This document shows, one piece after another, positions 1 to 7,633 of a DNA stretch of 64,000 nucleotides. The translations under genes and the position numbers were made by a program. This DNA is from Rubrimonas sp036788415. Its GTDB lineage: Bacteria > Pseudomonadota > Alphaproteobacteria > Rhodobacterales > Rhodobacteraceae. Location of the stretch: NCBI RefSeq assembly GCF_036788415.1, contig NZ_DAIQNN010000008.1, positions 14,799 through 78,798 on the forward strand, given 5' to 3'. The number at the start of each line of letters is the position of its first letter. Position 1 is the stretch's first letter. The notes below the pieces were generated by a model, which did not search any database, was not told the origin of the DNA, and saw only the letters and a list, made by a program, of their open reading frames with translations.

Positions 1-1108
1 AGGCGAGCATCGCGAAGCCCACCGTGAACCACACCGCCATGTAGATCAGCGTGCGCGGGCGCAGGATGCGCTTCCAGGCGGGCCGGGTCGGCGGCGTCCC
101 GGCGACGGCGAGGTCGTAATCCTTGAAGGTGTTGTAGGAGACGAGGCCGCGCGGCAGCCCGACCTTGTCCATCACCGCGTCGCAGGCGTCGATGCACATG
201 GCGCAGGTGATGCACTCGAGCTGCTGGCCGTTGCGAATGTCGATTCCCATCGGGCAGACCGCGACGCAGGCGTTGCAGTCCACGCAATCTCCGACGCGCT
301 CGCCCAGCGCCACGGCGCGGTCGCGCCGCTTGGTGCCGTGCATCCGCGGCTCGCCGCGCCAGTCGTTGTAGGTGACGGTCAGCGAGTTCTCGTCGAGCAT
401 CGCGCCCTGGATGCGCGGCCAGGGGCACATGTAGATGCAGACCTGCTCGCGCATCAGACCTGCGAGCGAGTAGGTCGTGAAGGTGAGCACGGCGATGGTG
501 ATGTAGGCGACCGACGCGGCCTCTCCGGTGACGAGTTGCACGGCCAGCGTCGGCGCGTCCTGGAAGTAGAACACCCAGGCGCCGCCGGTCGCCACGGCGA
601 TCAGCAGCCAGATCGCGTGCTTCTTGATCCGCTTGACGAGCTTGTCCTGCGTCAGGCCCGTCTTGTGCAGCTTGATCTGGGCGTTGCGGTCGCCGTCGAT
701 GCGCCGCTCGACCCACATGAACAGATCGGTCCAGATGGTCTGCGGGCAGCCATAGCCGCACCAGGCCCGCCCGACCGACGAGGTCAGCAGGAACAGCCCG
801 ATCCCCGCCATGATCAGGAGCCCCGCGAGATAGTAGAACTCCTGCGGCCAGATCTCGATGAAGAAGAAGAAGAACCGCCGGTTCGCAAGGTCGATCAGCA
901 CCGCCTGATCGGGCATCTCGGCGCCGCGATCCCAACGGATCCACGGCGTGACATAATAGACGACAAGGGCGAGGACGAGGATGCGCCATTTCAGCGTGCG
1001 GAAGAACCCGTGGTTCTCCTTGGGAAAGATCGGCTCGCGCGCCTTGTAGAGCCGCGGCTCCTCGACCTCGACCTCGGGCGCGAGGCCCTTCGGCGTCTCC
1101 ACGTTCAT
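1..1108 (-). CDS. ccoG: CcoG/FixG/RdxA cbb3 oxidase assembly protein, 3' end outside window
   Basis: Membrane-bound ferredoxin-like protein that helps deliver copper to cbb3-type cytochrome c oxidase. Reading leftwards from the ATG at 1108 gives an N-terminus beginning MNVETPKGLAPE, several hydrophobic segments, the family motif WCGYGCPQTIWTD after the second membrane segment, and the ferredoxin motif CVDCNACVAVCPMGIDIRNG followed by CITCAMCIDACD (two 4Fe-4S sites). The frame is open to the left edge, so the C-terminal immunoglobulin-like domain is cut off. It starts its own transcription unit: an Fnr-type box lies about 70 bases upstream and the gene before it is unrelated. ccoHIS would be expected just outside the window (inference). 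Identification is very secure. Confidence 0.95.
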   Translation of the reverse strand, partial: MNVETPKGLAPEVEVEEPRLYKAREPIFPKENHGFFRTLKWRILVLALVVYYVTPWIRWDRGAEMPDQAVLIDLANRRFFFFFIEIWPQEFYYLAGLLIMAGIGLFLLTSSVGRAWCGYGCPQTIWTDLFMWVERRIDGDRNAQIKLHKTGLTQDKLVKRIKKHAIWLLIAVATGGAWVFYFQDAPTLAVQLVTGEAASVAYITIAVLTFTTYSLAGLMREQVCIYMCPWPRIQGAMLDENSLTVTYNDWRGEPRMHGTKRRDRAVALGERVGDCVDCNACVAVCPMGIDIRNGQQLECITCAMCIDACDAVMDKVGLPRGLVSYNTFKDYDLAVAGTPPTRPAWKRILRPRTLIYMAVWFTVGFAMLA

Positions 1109-1176
1109 CCGGCGCGCTCCTGCGAAAATGCGACTCGTGATTGCGCGTTTTTTGCGGGCGCAGGGTCGCGCGCGCG

Positions 1177-1190
1177 TTGATCCTGATCAA
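1177..1190 (-). promoter_or_regulatory. FNR/FnrL/FixK-type box upstream of ccoG
   Basis: TTGATCCTGATCAA is a perfect match to the TTGAT-N4-ATCAA consensus bound by FNR-family oxygen regulators. Its centre is about 75 bases upstream of the ccoG start, in the only intergenic space before that gene. Known cbb3 assembly operons in alphaproteobacteria are induced at low oxygen through such boxes, so low-oxygen activation of ccoG is a strong inference. Confidence 0.85.
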
Positions 1191-1278
1191 CGCACATACA
1201 GTGGAGTTCGGCCCGGTCGATGTCCCGGCGTCGAAGGGTCGCGGGGAGAGACCTAAGGCCCGGTCGGGACCAGCCGTG

Positions 1279-2115
1279 TCACGGTTCGGGGCGGGCGAGC
1301 GGGTCGAGGGCGAGCCGACCGCCGTCGACGGCGAGGATCTGGCCGGTGACGTAGCTGGCGCGGGGCGAGGCGAGGAAAAGCGCGGCCTCCGCGGCTTCCG
1401 TCGCCTCGCCGATGCGCCGCAGCGGCGTGCTCTCGGTGATCGCGCCGCGCAATTCCTTGTCGTCGCGGATCGCCGCGCGCAGGGCCGGCGTCGTGACCGC
1501 GCCGAGCGCGACGCCGTTGACCCGGATGCCTTCCGCCGCGAGCGACACCGCCATCGAGCGCGTCAGCTGGTCGAGCGCCGCGCAGGACACCGACAGCGGC
1601 AGCAGGTCCGCCACCGTGCGCCGCGCGGCGATGGAGGTCAGATTGACGATGGCGCCGGTCTGCAGACCGGGCCCGCCGGGGCTCGGGCGTTGCTCCTCCT
1701 CCTGATGCGCCTTGCGATGGGCGATCATCCGCCGGGCCACCGCCTGGCTCAGCAGCATCACGGAACGCAGATTGGCCGACAGCGCCATCTCGAGCGCCTC
1801 CTCGGTCGCGTCGAGCGCGCCGCCGCGCGTCACTGCGAGATGGGCGTTGACGAGGATGTCGACATGGCCGAGCGCGTCGGTCGCCGCGGCGACCAGATTG
1901 GCCACGCCGAGCCGCGCCATCGGGTCGCAGCACCAGCGGTGCGCGCCGGCCTGCGGGCCGCCGAGCCCTTCGGCCTCATGCGCGAGAGCCTCCTCGTCGC
2001 GGTCGGCCATCATCACCTGCGCGCCGGCTTCGACGAAGCGCTGCGCGACCGCGAGCCCAACCCCCGCCGCGGCCCCGGTGACGATCGCGGTTTTTCCCTC
2101 GAGCACGCCGCCCAT
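1279..2115 (-). CDS. SDR-family protein lacking catalytic Tyr and Lys
   Basis: Classical short-chain dehydrogenase/reductase fold of about 278 residues. The cofactor motif TGAAAGVG is at residues 13-20 and the helix after the active site (LDQLTRSMAVSLAAEGIRVNGVALG) is typical. The catalytic set is broken: Ser161 is present, but the YxxxK site reads LSVSC, with Leu at 174 and Cys at 178, and the NNAG/NAG motif reads NAH. The reading frame is otherwise intact. I chose the ATG at 2115 because GGGAG lies 8 bases upstream; a GTG at 2124 is also possible. It probably binds NAD(P)(H) but is unlikely to run the normal SDR reaction. Substrate unknown. Confidence 0.8.
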   Translation of the reverse strand: MGGVLEGKTAIVTGAAAGVGLAVAQRFVEAGAQVMMADRDEEALAHEAEGLGGPQAGAHRWCCDPMARLGVANLVAAATDALGHVDILVNAHLAVTRGGALDATEEALEMALSANLRSVMLLSQAVARRMIAHRKAHQEEEQRPSPGGPGLQTGAIVNLTSIAARRTVADLLPLSVSCAALDQLTRSMAVSLAAEGIRVNGVALGAVTTPALRAAIRDDKELRGAITESTPLRRIGEATEAAEAALFLASPRASYVTGQILAVDGGRLALDPLARPEP

Positions 2116-2193
2116 GCCGGTCACTCCCTGTCGACGCGGCGCCGAGCCTAGTCGGATTCGGCGCGGCGGCGAAAGTGGGGCCGCCGACCGCCC

Positions 2194-3126
2194 TCAGGGT
2201 CGGCGCGCATCCGCGAAGAATTCCGCCGTGCAGGCGACGACGGCGTCGAGCAGCGCGAGGTCGGAGACCGCGCCGAGGTCGTGGCCCGCCTCCGGCGCGA
2301 TCACCGTGGTCCGCCCGGCGCGCGCGGCGGCGAGCCGGGTCGCCAGCGCCGGCCCGTCGCGCGCCAGCAGGTCGTCCCGCCCGGCGACGATCAGCATCGG
2401 CGCAGTAGTCGCCGCCGCGTCGGCGCGCGGATCGGCGGCGGCGACGTCCGCGAAGAAGGCGGGGCGCAACCCGCTCGCCCCCACGATCCGTCGCTCGCCG
2501 GCCGCATGGCGCGCGGCCCCCTCCGCCAGCGTCGGCGCGCCGAGGATCCGGCCATAGGTGTCGGCGGGGTCGAGCACCGGGTTCCAGAGCGCGATCCGGT
2601 CGAACGCCGCCCCGCCCGCAGCCGCCTTCAGCGCCACAAGCCCGCCCTGGCTGTAGCCCAGCGCGCCGAGCCGCGCGCCCGCAGGGCCGAACTCCGCGGC
2701 CAGCGACTCCAGCGCATGGCCGACGTCGCGCGCCTGACCCTCGAAGGTCGTGTCCGCCCAGTCGCCGTCGCTCTCGCCCGAGCCGAGGAAATCGATCCGC
2801 AGCGTGGCGACGCCGCGTTCCGCGAAGGCCCGCGCCGTGCGTGCGAACATGCCTTCTCCGCCCGCGACGGGGATTTCGTCGCGCGCGCCGGTGTAGCCGT
2901 GAAGCAGCAGGACCGCGGCCACAGGCCGGCTGTCGCGCGGACCCGCCAGCGCGCCCGCGATCCGCCCCTGCGGCGTGCGGATGAAGATTGCCCGCTCCGG
3001 GCCCGCCGCACCGACGACCGGCGCCGGCGGACAGGCGTCGAGCCCTTCGAAGCCCGCCGCGGGCGCGGCGGGGAGGCTGGCCGCCGCGCCGATCAGCACG
3101 GCGCCCAGATCGCGAAGGCTGACCAT
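2194..3126 (-). CDS. Secreted alpha/beta hydrolase
   Basis: About 310 residues with a signal peptide (MVSLRDLGAVLIGAAASLPAAPAAG). The nucleophile elbow is GYSQGG, an acidic residue lies in LIVAGRDD and the catalytic His in PEAGHD, giving the triad order of alpha/beta hydrolases. A conserved oxyanion-loop segment LLLHGYTG precedes it. Closest in appearance to dienelactone-hydrolase or acyl-esterase-like proteins; the substrate cannot be told. The start at 3126 is supported by GGGAGGTC 7 bases upstream and by the signal peptide. An in-frame upstream start at 3213 would bury the signal peptide and is rejected. Confidence 0.8.
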   Translation of the reverse strand: MVSLRDLGAVLIGAAASLPAAPAAGFEGLDACPPAPVVGAAGPERAIFIRTPQGRIAGALAGPRDSRPVAAVLLLHGYTGARDEIPVAGGEGMFARTARAFAERGVATLRIDFLGSGESDGDWADTTFEGQARDVGHALESLAAEFGPAGARLGALGYSQGGLVALKAAAGGAAFDRIALWNPVLDPADTYGRILGAPTLAEGAARHAAGERRIVGASGLRPAFFADVAAADPRADAAATTAPMLIVAGRDDLLARDGPALATRLAAARAGRTTVIAPEAGHDLGAVSDLALLDAVVACTAEFFADARRP

Positions 3127-3173
3127 GGCGGACCTCCCGCATCGCGTCGCCGCAGCCCGATCATCGCAAGGGC

Positions 3174-3320
3174 TCAGCCCTCGCGCAACTGCGCGACGGC
3201 CTCCCTGACCCAACGGCCCGGCGCATCCAGCCCCGCCGCGCCGGGGTCGAGCGCCAAAGCCGCCATCGCCGAAAGCGCCAACGCGAGAGCGGTGTGGCGC
3301 AGCGAGAGGGTTTTGGCCAT
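3174..3320 (-). CDS. Small secreted or membrane-anchored hypothetical protein (48 aa)
   Basis: ATG at 3320 begins a 48-residue frame with a signal-peptide-like start (MAKTLSLRHTALALALSAMAALAL) followed by a short polar tail ending in VAQLREG. It lies 18 bases after the stop of the MBOAT pseudogene and overlaps the upstream flank of the hydrolase gene. It could be what remains of the SGNH/AlgJ-like partner that usually follows an MBOAT acyltransferase gene, but no such motif is left. I see no good ribosome-binding site. Uncertain that it is expressed. Confidence 0.3.
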   Translation of the reverse strand: MAKTLSLRHTALALALSAMAALALDPGAAGLDAPGRWVREAVAQLREG

Positions 3321-3338
3321 GGGGATGGCGCGGCGCTC

Positions 3339-4597
3339 TCAGAACTGGAAGTAGATGAAGGGCGTGAGTTCGTCGGGCGCGAGATAGCCGATCAGCGCGA
3401 TCCCCGCCCCGGTCACAGCGCCGAGCGCAGGCCAGGGCAGCGCCCCGAGCGCGGCGGCGGCGCGCTCGGTTGCTTGCGGCGACGTGAAATGCATCGCCAG
3501 CCCGAAGGCGGCGAGCGCGAGGACGAATGGCGTCGCAAGCTCCGCCGGCTCATCCCAGCGCGCGAAGCCTGCGAGATAGTCCCGGAGCAGCGGGAGCGAC
3601 TCGCTGCGGAAAATCACGAATGTCAGCACGACCAGATGCAGGGTGCTCGCCACGCCGACCGCCCGCCGCGCCGACCCCCTCGGCGCCGCGCGCGCGTCGG
3701 TCGCCCGCTCCGCCGCCAAAAGCGCGCCATGCAGCGCGCCCCAGATCAGGAAGGTCCACGCCGCGCCGTGCCACAGGCCGCCGAGCACCATCGTGACGAG
3801 GAGATTGCGCATGGTGAACAGCCGCCAAAGTGGAACGTAGAGATAGTCGCGCAGCCAGGTCGACAGCGAGATGTGCCAGCGCCGCCAGAACTCGCGCATC
3901 GACGCGGCGCGGAACGGCTGGTCGAAATTCTTCGGCAGCGTGAACCCCAGAAGCGCCGCGAAGCCGATAGCCATGTCCGAATAGCCGCTGAAATCGCAGT
4001 AGATCTGGACGCTGTAGGCGTAGGCCGCGAGCGTCAGATCGGCGGCGCCGTAAAGGGCGGGGTCGAAGAACGCCTCGTCGACCAGATCGACGGCGAGATA
4101 ATTGGCGAGGACGAGCTTCTTGAAAAGTCCAGACAGGATCACCGCCACGGCGAGACCCGCGGCGATCCGCGTCGGCCCTCGCGGCGGCGTCCAGCGGTCG
4201 CGGACCTGCGGGAGCAGGTCCGCGGCGCGCACGATGGGGCCTGCGACGAGCTGGGGTCACAGGCTGATGTAGAGCAGCACCTCATCGACGCGCCGCGACG
4301 CCGCGATCGCGCCGCGATGCACGTCCATGACATAGGAGACGCCCTGGAAGGTGAAGAAGGAAATCCCGACCGGCAGGATCAGCCCGGCATAGGGAAGCCC
4401 CCGGAAAGCCCCAGCGCCATCGCCGCGTCGTTCGCGGTCTCGACGAAGAAGTCGAAATACTTGAAGACGGCGAGAATGCCCAGATTCGCGGCGACCGCGG
4501 CCCGGGCCGGGAGCGTCTGCGCCGTGGCGAGGAGCGCGAGGACCAGAGCCGACAGGATGATCGTTCGGAAGCGGTTCGGAGTCTTCGTCGTCGGCAT
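3339..4597 (-). pseudogene. MBOAT/AlgI-type O-acyltransferase, degraded
   Basis: Three pieces of one AlgI-like membrane-bound O-acyltransferase remain. The first (MPTTKTPNRF to LSGGFP) holds the AANLGILAVFKYFDFF segment. The second, in another frame, holds LILPVGISFFTFQGVSYVMDVHRG. The third holds QIYCDFSGYSDMAIG, FWRRWHISLSTWLRDYLYVPL and the GGLWHGAAWTF catalytic-His region and ends normally in PFIYFQF. The first junction is a one-base frame change at a run of five C on the + strand (4398-4402). The second is an in-frame TGA at 4257-4259, where the family has Phe before PQLVAGPI. The usual first 100 or so residues are absent. Intact homologues O-acetylate exported polysaccharides; this copy should be inactive. 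Confidence 0.8.
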
Positions 4598-4769
4598 CCG
4601 AAATCCTCAGCATCCTTGGCCGACAGCGCAGGCCGTCGAAGTCCGAAGCGCTGGCGCCGATGACCCGCGCCGTGCGCGAGGGTTAATGCTCGAGACCGGT
4701 GATTTCATCCGAGTCGCGCGCTCTGGCGACGCCGTTCCCGCCTGAGTCCGGGGGGAGGGCGGCGAACCT

Positions 4770-5222
4770 CTACAGGATCAATCCGAAGCGCACCATGAGC
4801 CGTTCGCGCAGCTGGTCGCGGGTCTGGCGATAGGCGGCGAGCTTCTGCTCGCGCGTCTCGCCGAGATCGGTGGGGTCCAGGGTCGGCCAGTACTCGACTT
4901 CGACATGCGAGCCGGCGACCGCTTCCAGCGCGTGGCGCTGCGCGCCGGGCGAGAGCGCGACGATCAGGTCGAACTGGCTGAGATCGTCGCCCCACTCCCG
5001 CATCTCGGCCAGCGTGTGGGTCTTGTGGCCCGAGATGTCCACGCCGATCTCGCGGCAGACCTCCACCGCGAAGGGGTCGAGCGGCTCGAGCCCGCGCGCG
5101 CCGGCCGACTGCACGAACATCTTCGTGCCGACCAGCCGCTTGGCGATGCCTTCGGCCATCGGCGAGCGCACCGCGTTCCAGTCGCAGGAGAACAGGGCCG
5201 CCCCCGGCAGGCCGTCGGGCAT
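4770..5222 (-). CDS. Low-molecular-weight protein-tyrosine-phosphatase-like / ArsC-like protein
   Basis: 150 residues with the CX5RS phosphate loop CDWNAVRS (Cys13, Arg19, Ser20) and the general-acid segment DP at 116-117 (TLDPTD). Length and motif order fit the LMW-PTP superfamily, which includes thioredoxin-coupled arsenate reductases; the second redox Cys of those reductases is not evident, so a phosphatase is more likely. It starts 4 bases after the UPF0262 gene and is probably translated with it. This pairing is common in alphaproteobacteria (known from related genomes). Confidence 0.8.
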   Translation of the reverse strand: MPDGLPGAALFSCDWNAVRSPMAEGIAKRLVGTKMFVQSAGARGLEPLDPFAVEVCREIGVDISGHKTHTLAEMREWGDDLSQFDLIVALSPGAQRHALEAVAGSHVEVEYWPTLDPTDLGETREQKLAAYRQTRDQLRERLMVRFGLIL

Positions 5223-5226
5223 GCTT

Positions 5227-5733
5227 TCAGCCCTTGAAATGGAGGACGCAGATCAGCGTGAACAGCCGCCGCGCCGTCTCCATGTCGGTCTCGACCTTGC
5301 CGGCGAGCCGCTCCATCAGAAGGTGCGAGCCTTCGTTGTGCAGGCCGCGTCGGCCCATGTCGATCGCCTCTATCTGCGCGGGCGGCAGCCGCTTCACCGC
5401 GTCGAAATAGCTGGCGCAGATCGCGAAATACTCCTTGATGACCTGCCGGAACGGCGACAGAGACAAAAGGAATGCGTGCGCCGGCGCGCCCGCCTCGTCT
5501 GCGATCTCGAAGGCGAGCCGGCCGTCGCGCACCGACAGCGACAGCCGATAGGGGCCGGGCGGCGGCGGCGCCTCGCCGCGCGGCGGCAGGCGGAAGCGGT
5601 TGTCCTCGAGCAGGTCGAACAGCGCGACGCGGCGCTCCTGCTCGATCTCCGGGGTGGGGGGCGGCAGGCCGCGATCGTCGAGGCTGACATGGATCAGCCG
5701 GTCGGCCCGCGCCTCGCCCGTCGTCTCGCTCAT
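5227..5733 (-). CDS. UPF0262 family protein
   Basis: 168 residues beginning MSETTGEARADRLIHVSLDD, with the conserved core FDLLEDNRFRLP, YRLSLSVRDGRLAFEI, SPFRQVIKEYFAICASYFDAV and IDMGRRGLHNEGS. These match UPF0262, a family of unknown function restricted to alphaproteobacteria. The start at 5733 gives the normal family length; an upstream in-frame ATG at 5787 adds unconserved residues. First gene of a two-gene unit with the LMW phosphatase. Confidence 0.85.
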   Translation of the reverse strand: MSETTGEARADRLIHVSLDDRGLPPPTPEIEQERRVALFDLLEDNRFRLPPRGEAPPPPGPYRLSLSVRDGRLAFEIADEAGAPAHAFLLSLSPFRQVIKEYFAICASYFDAVKRLPPAQIEAIDMGRRGLHNEGSHLLMERLAGKVETDMETARRLFTLICVLHFKG

Positions 5734-5871
5734 CCGCCGCCCTCCGATTGCGCAGGCGATCCTATCGGGGCGGCGCGACGGCTTCAAATCCCCTGAGCGC
5801 GCGCCGCTTTCTTGTGTTGGAGGGCGCGCCCCGCGCCCCTATAAGGCCGTCGCGCCACCGGAGAAGCCGCC

Positions 5872-6900
5872 ATGAGCGTCGGACTGATCGCCCTGCTCGA
5901 CGACGTCGCGGCCATCGCCAAGGCCGCCGCCGCAACCATCGACGACGTCGCGGCCCAGGCGGGCAGGGCCGCGGCCGCCTCGCTCGACGACATGGCCGGC
6001 CATGCCGCGAAGGCCGCGACCAAATCGGTGGGCGTGGTGATCGACGACGCCGCCGTCACGCCGCGTTACGTCACCGGCTTCTCGCCGGCGCGCGAACTGC
6101 CGATCGTCGGCAAGATCGCGCTCGGCTCGCTGAAGAACAAGCTTCTGATCCTGTTGCCGGCGGCGCTGATCCTGAGCCTCGCCGCGCCTTTCGCGGTGGT
6201 GCCGCTGCTGATGCTCGGCGCCGCGTTCCTGTGCTACGAGGGCGCCGAGAAAGTGTACGAGGTGCTGTTCCCGCACGCCGCCCACGCCCATGAGGCGAAG
6301 CTCGACGGCGCCGAGACGGCGGAGGCGCTCGAGCGGCGGACTGTCGCCGGCGCGATCCGCACCGACTTCATCCTGTCGGCGGAGATCATGGCGATCACGC
6401 TCTCGGCGGTGCCCGACGCCGGTTTCCTGACGCAGGCGCTGGTGCTGGCGGCGGTGGGGACGGGGATCACGGCGCTGGTCTACGGCGCCGTCGCGCTGAT
6501 CGTGAAGGCCGACGATGTCGGCCTCGCGCTCGCCCGCAACGACGGCCACGGGCTGGCGTCGCAGGCGATCCGGGCGCTCGGGCGGGGGATCGTGCGGGCG
6601 ATGCCGCATCTGCTGAACGTGCTCAAGGTGGTCGGAACGGCGGCGATGATCTGGGTCGGCGGCGGGATCATGATCCATGGGCTGGCCGTGTTCGGGCTGC
6701 CGGGGATCGAGCATGCGCTGGAGCATGCGGGCGAGGCGCTCGCCCATCTGGTCCCGCAGGCGCCGGGGCTGGCGGCCTGGAGCGTCCACGCGCTCGGCTC
6801 GGGCGTTCTGGGGCTCGCCGCGGGGCTCGCGCTGATCCCGGTCGTCGGCTGGGCGGCGCCGCTGGTCGGGCGGATCGCCGGGCTGTTTCGGCGCGGCTGA
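5872..6900 (+). CDS. DUF808 (YedI-like) multi-spanning membrane protein
   Basis: 342 residues starting MSVGLIALLDDVAAIAKAAAATIDDVAAQ. The DD-rich amphipathic N-terminus, the KSVGVVIDDAAVTPRYV segment and the repeated hydrophobic segments (ILLPAALILSLAAPFAVVPLLMLGAAFLCYEGAEK; the C-terminal half has at least four more) are hallmarks of DUF808/YedI inner-membrane proteins. Their function is not established. Stands alone, divergent from UPF0262 and convergent with thiQ, whose stop is 10 bases from its own. Confidence 0.9.
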   Translation: MSVGLIALLDDVAAIAKAAAATIDDVAAQAGRAAAASLDDMAGHAAKAATKSVGVVIDDAAVTPRYVTGFSPARELPIVGKIALGSLKNKLLILLPAALILSLAAPFAVVPLLMLGAAFLCYEGAEKVYEVLFPHAAHAHEAKLDGAETAEALERRTVAGAIRTDFILSAEIMAITLSAVPDAGFLTQALVLAAVGTGITALVYGAVALIVKADDVGLALARNDGHGLASQAIRALGRGIVRAMPHLLNVLKVVGTAAMIWVGGGIMIHGLAVFGLPGIEHALEHAGEALAHLVPQAPGLAAWSVHALGSGVLGLAAGLALIPVVGWAAPLVGRIAGLFRRG

Positions 6901-6910
6901 GGCGGCGCGG

Positions 6911-7633
6911 TCACCGGCCCAGATACGCGGCCATCTCCGCCGGAGGGTCGGCGAAAATCTCGGCGGCCGGGCGCGCGCCGCGGATCTCGCCCCCCGTTGC
7001 GGGTCCCTCGCCGGTCCGGCGCTCGGCGCAGAAGGCGACGAGGTCGGCGCGACGGGCCTCCTCGGGCTGGTGGGTGACGAGGATCACCGTGGCGCCGCGG
7101 GCGCGCAGGGTGCGGTCCACGAGGTCGAGCATCTGGGCGCGCAGGCCCGGGCCGAGGGCGGCGAAGGGCTCGTCGAGCAGCAGGACGGGCCGGTCGCGCA
7201 GCAGCGCGCGGGCAAGCGCGGCGCGCTGGCGCTGGCCGCCCGACAGCTCCGCAGGCATCCGCCGCCCGAGCCCTTCGAGGCCGGTCTCGGCGAGCGCGGC
7301 CTCGACGCGCGCGCGCTCGGCGCGGGTGGGCGACAGCGTCGGACGCAGGCCGAGCGCGACATTGGCGGCGAGGTCGAGATCGGGAAAGAGGTTGTTCTCC
7401 TGAAAGAGCAGGGTGACGGGCCTGTCGGCGGGGGCGAGGCCCGCCAGATCGCGGCCCTGCACGCGGATGGCGCCCGCTTCGACGGGCGCGAACCCGGCGA
7501 TGGCGGCGAGGAGCGTCGATTTTCCCGCGCCCGACGGGCCGATCACGGCGACCAGCGCGCCCGCGGGGGCGGCGAGGTCGGCGCGCAGTGCGAAGCCGCC
7601 GGCGCGGGCGACGAGGCCCTCGACCGAGATCAT
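6911..7633 (-). CDS. thiQ: Thiamine ABC transporter ATP-binding protein ThiQ
   Basis: 240 residues: Walker A GPSGAGKST at 32-40, Q-loop in LLFQENNLFPDLDL, signature LSGGQRQR, Walker B VLLLDEPF and the His switch in VTHQPEEA. The short length and NNLFPDLDL Q-loop are typical of ThiQ. Its ATG overlaps the thiP stop by four bases (ATGA), so the two are translationally coupled. Last gene of thiBPQ, under TPP riboswitch control. Confidence 0.92.
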   Translation of the reverse strand: MISVEGLVARAGGFALRADLAAPAGALVAVIGPSGAGKSTLLAAIAGFAPVEAGAIRVQGRDLAGLAPADRPVTLLFQENNLFPDLDLAANVALGLRPTLSPTRAERARVEAALAETGLEGLGRRMPAELSGGQRQRAALARALLRDRPVLLLDEPFAALGPGLRAQMLDLVDRTLRARGATVILVTHQPEEARRADLVAFCAERRTGEGPATGGEIRGARPAAEIFADPPAEMAAYLGR

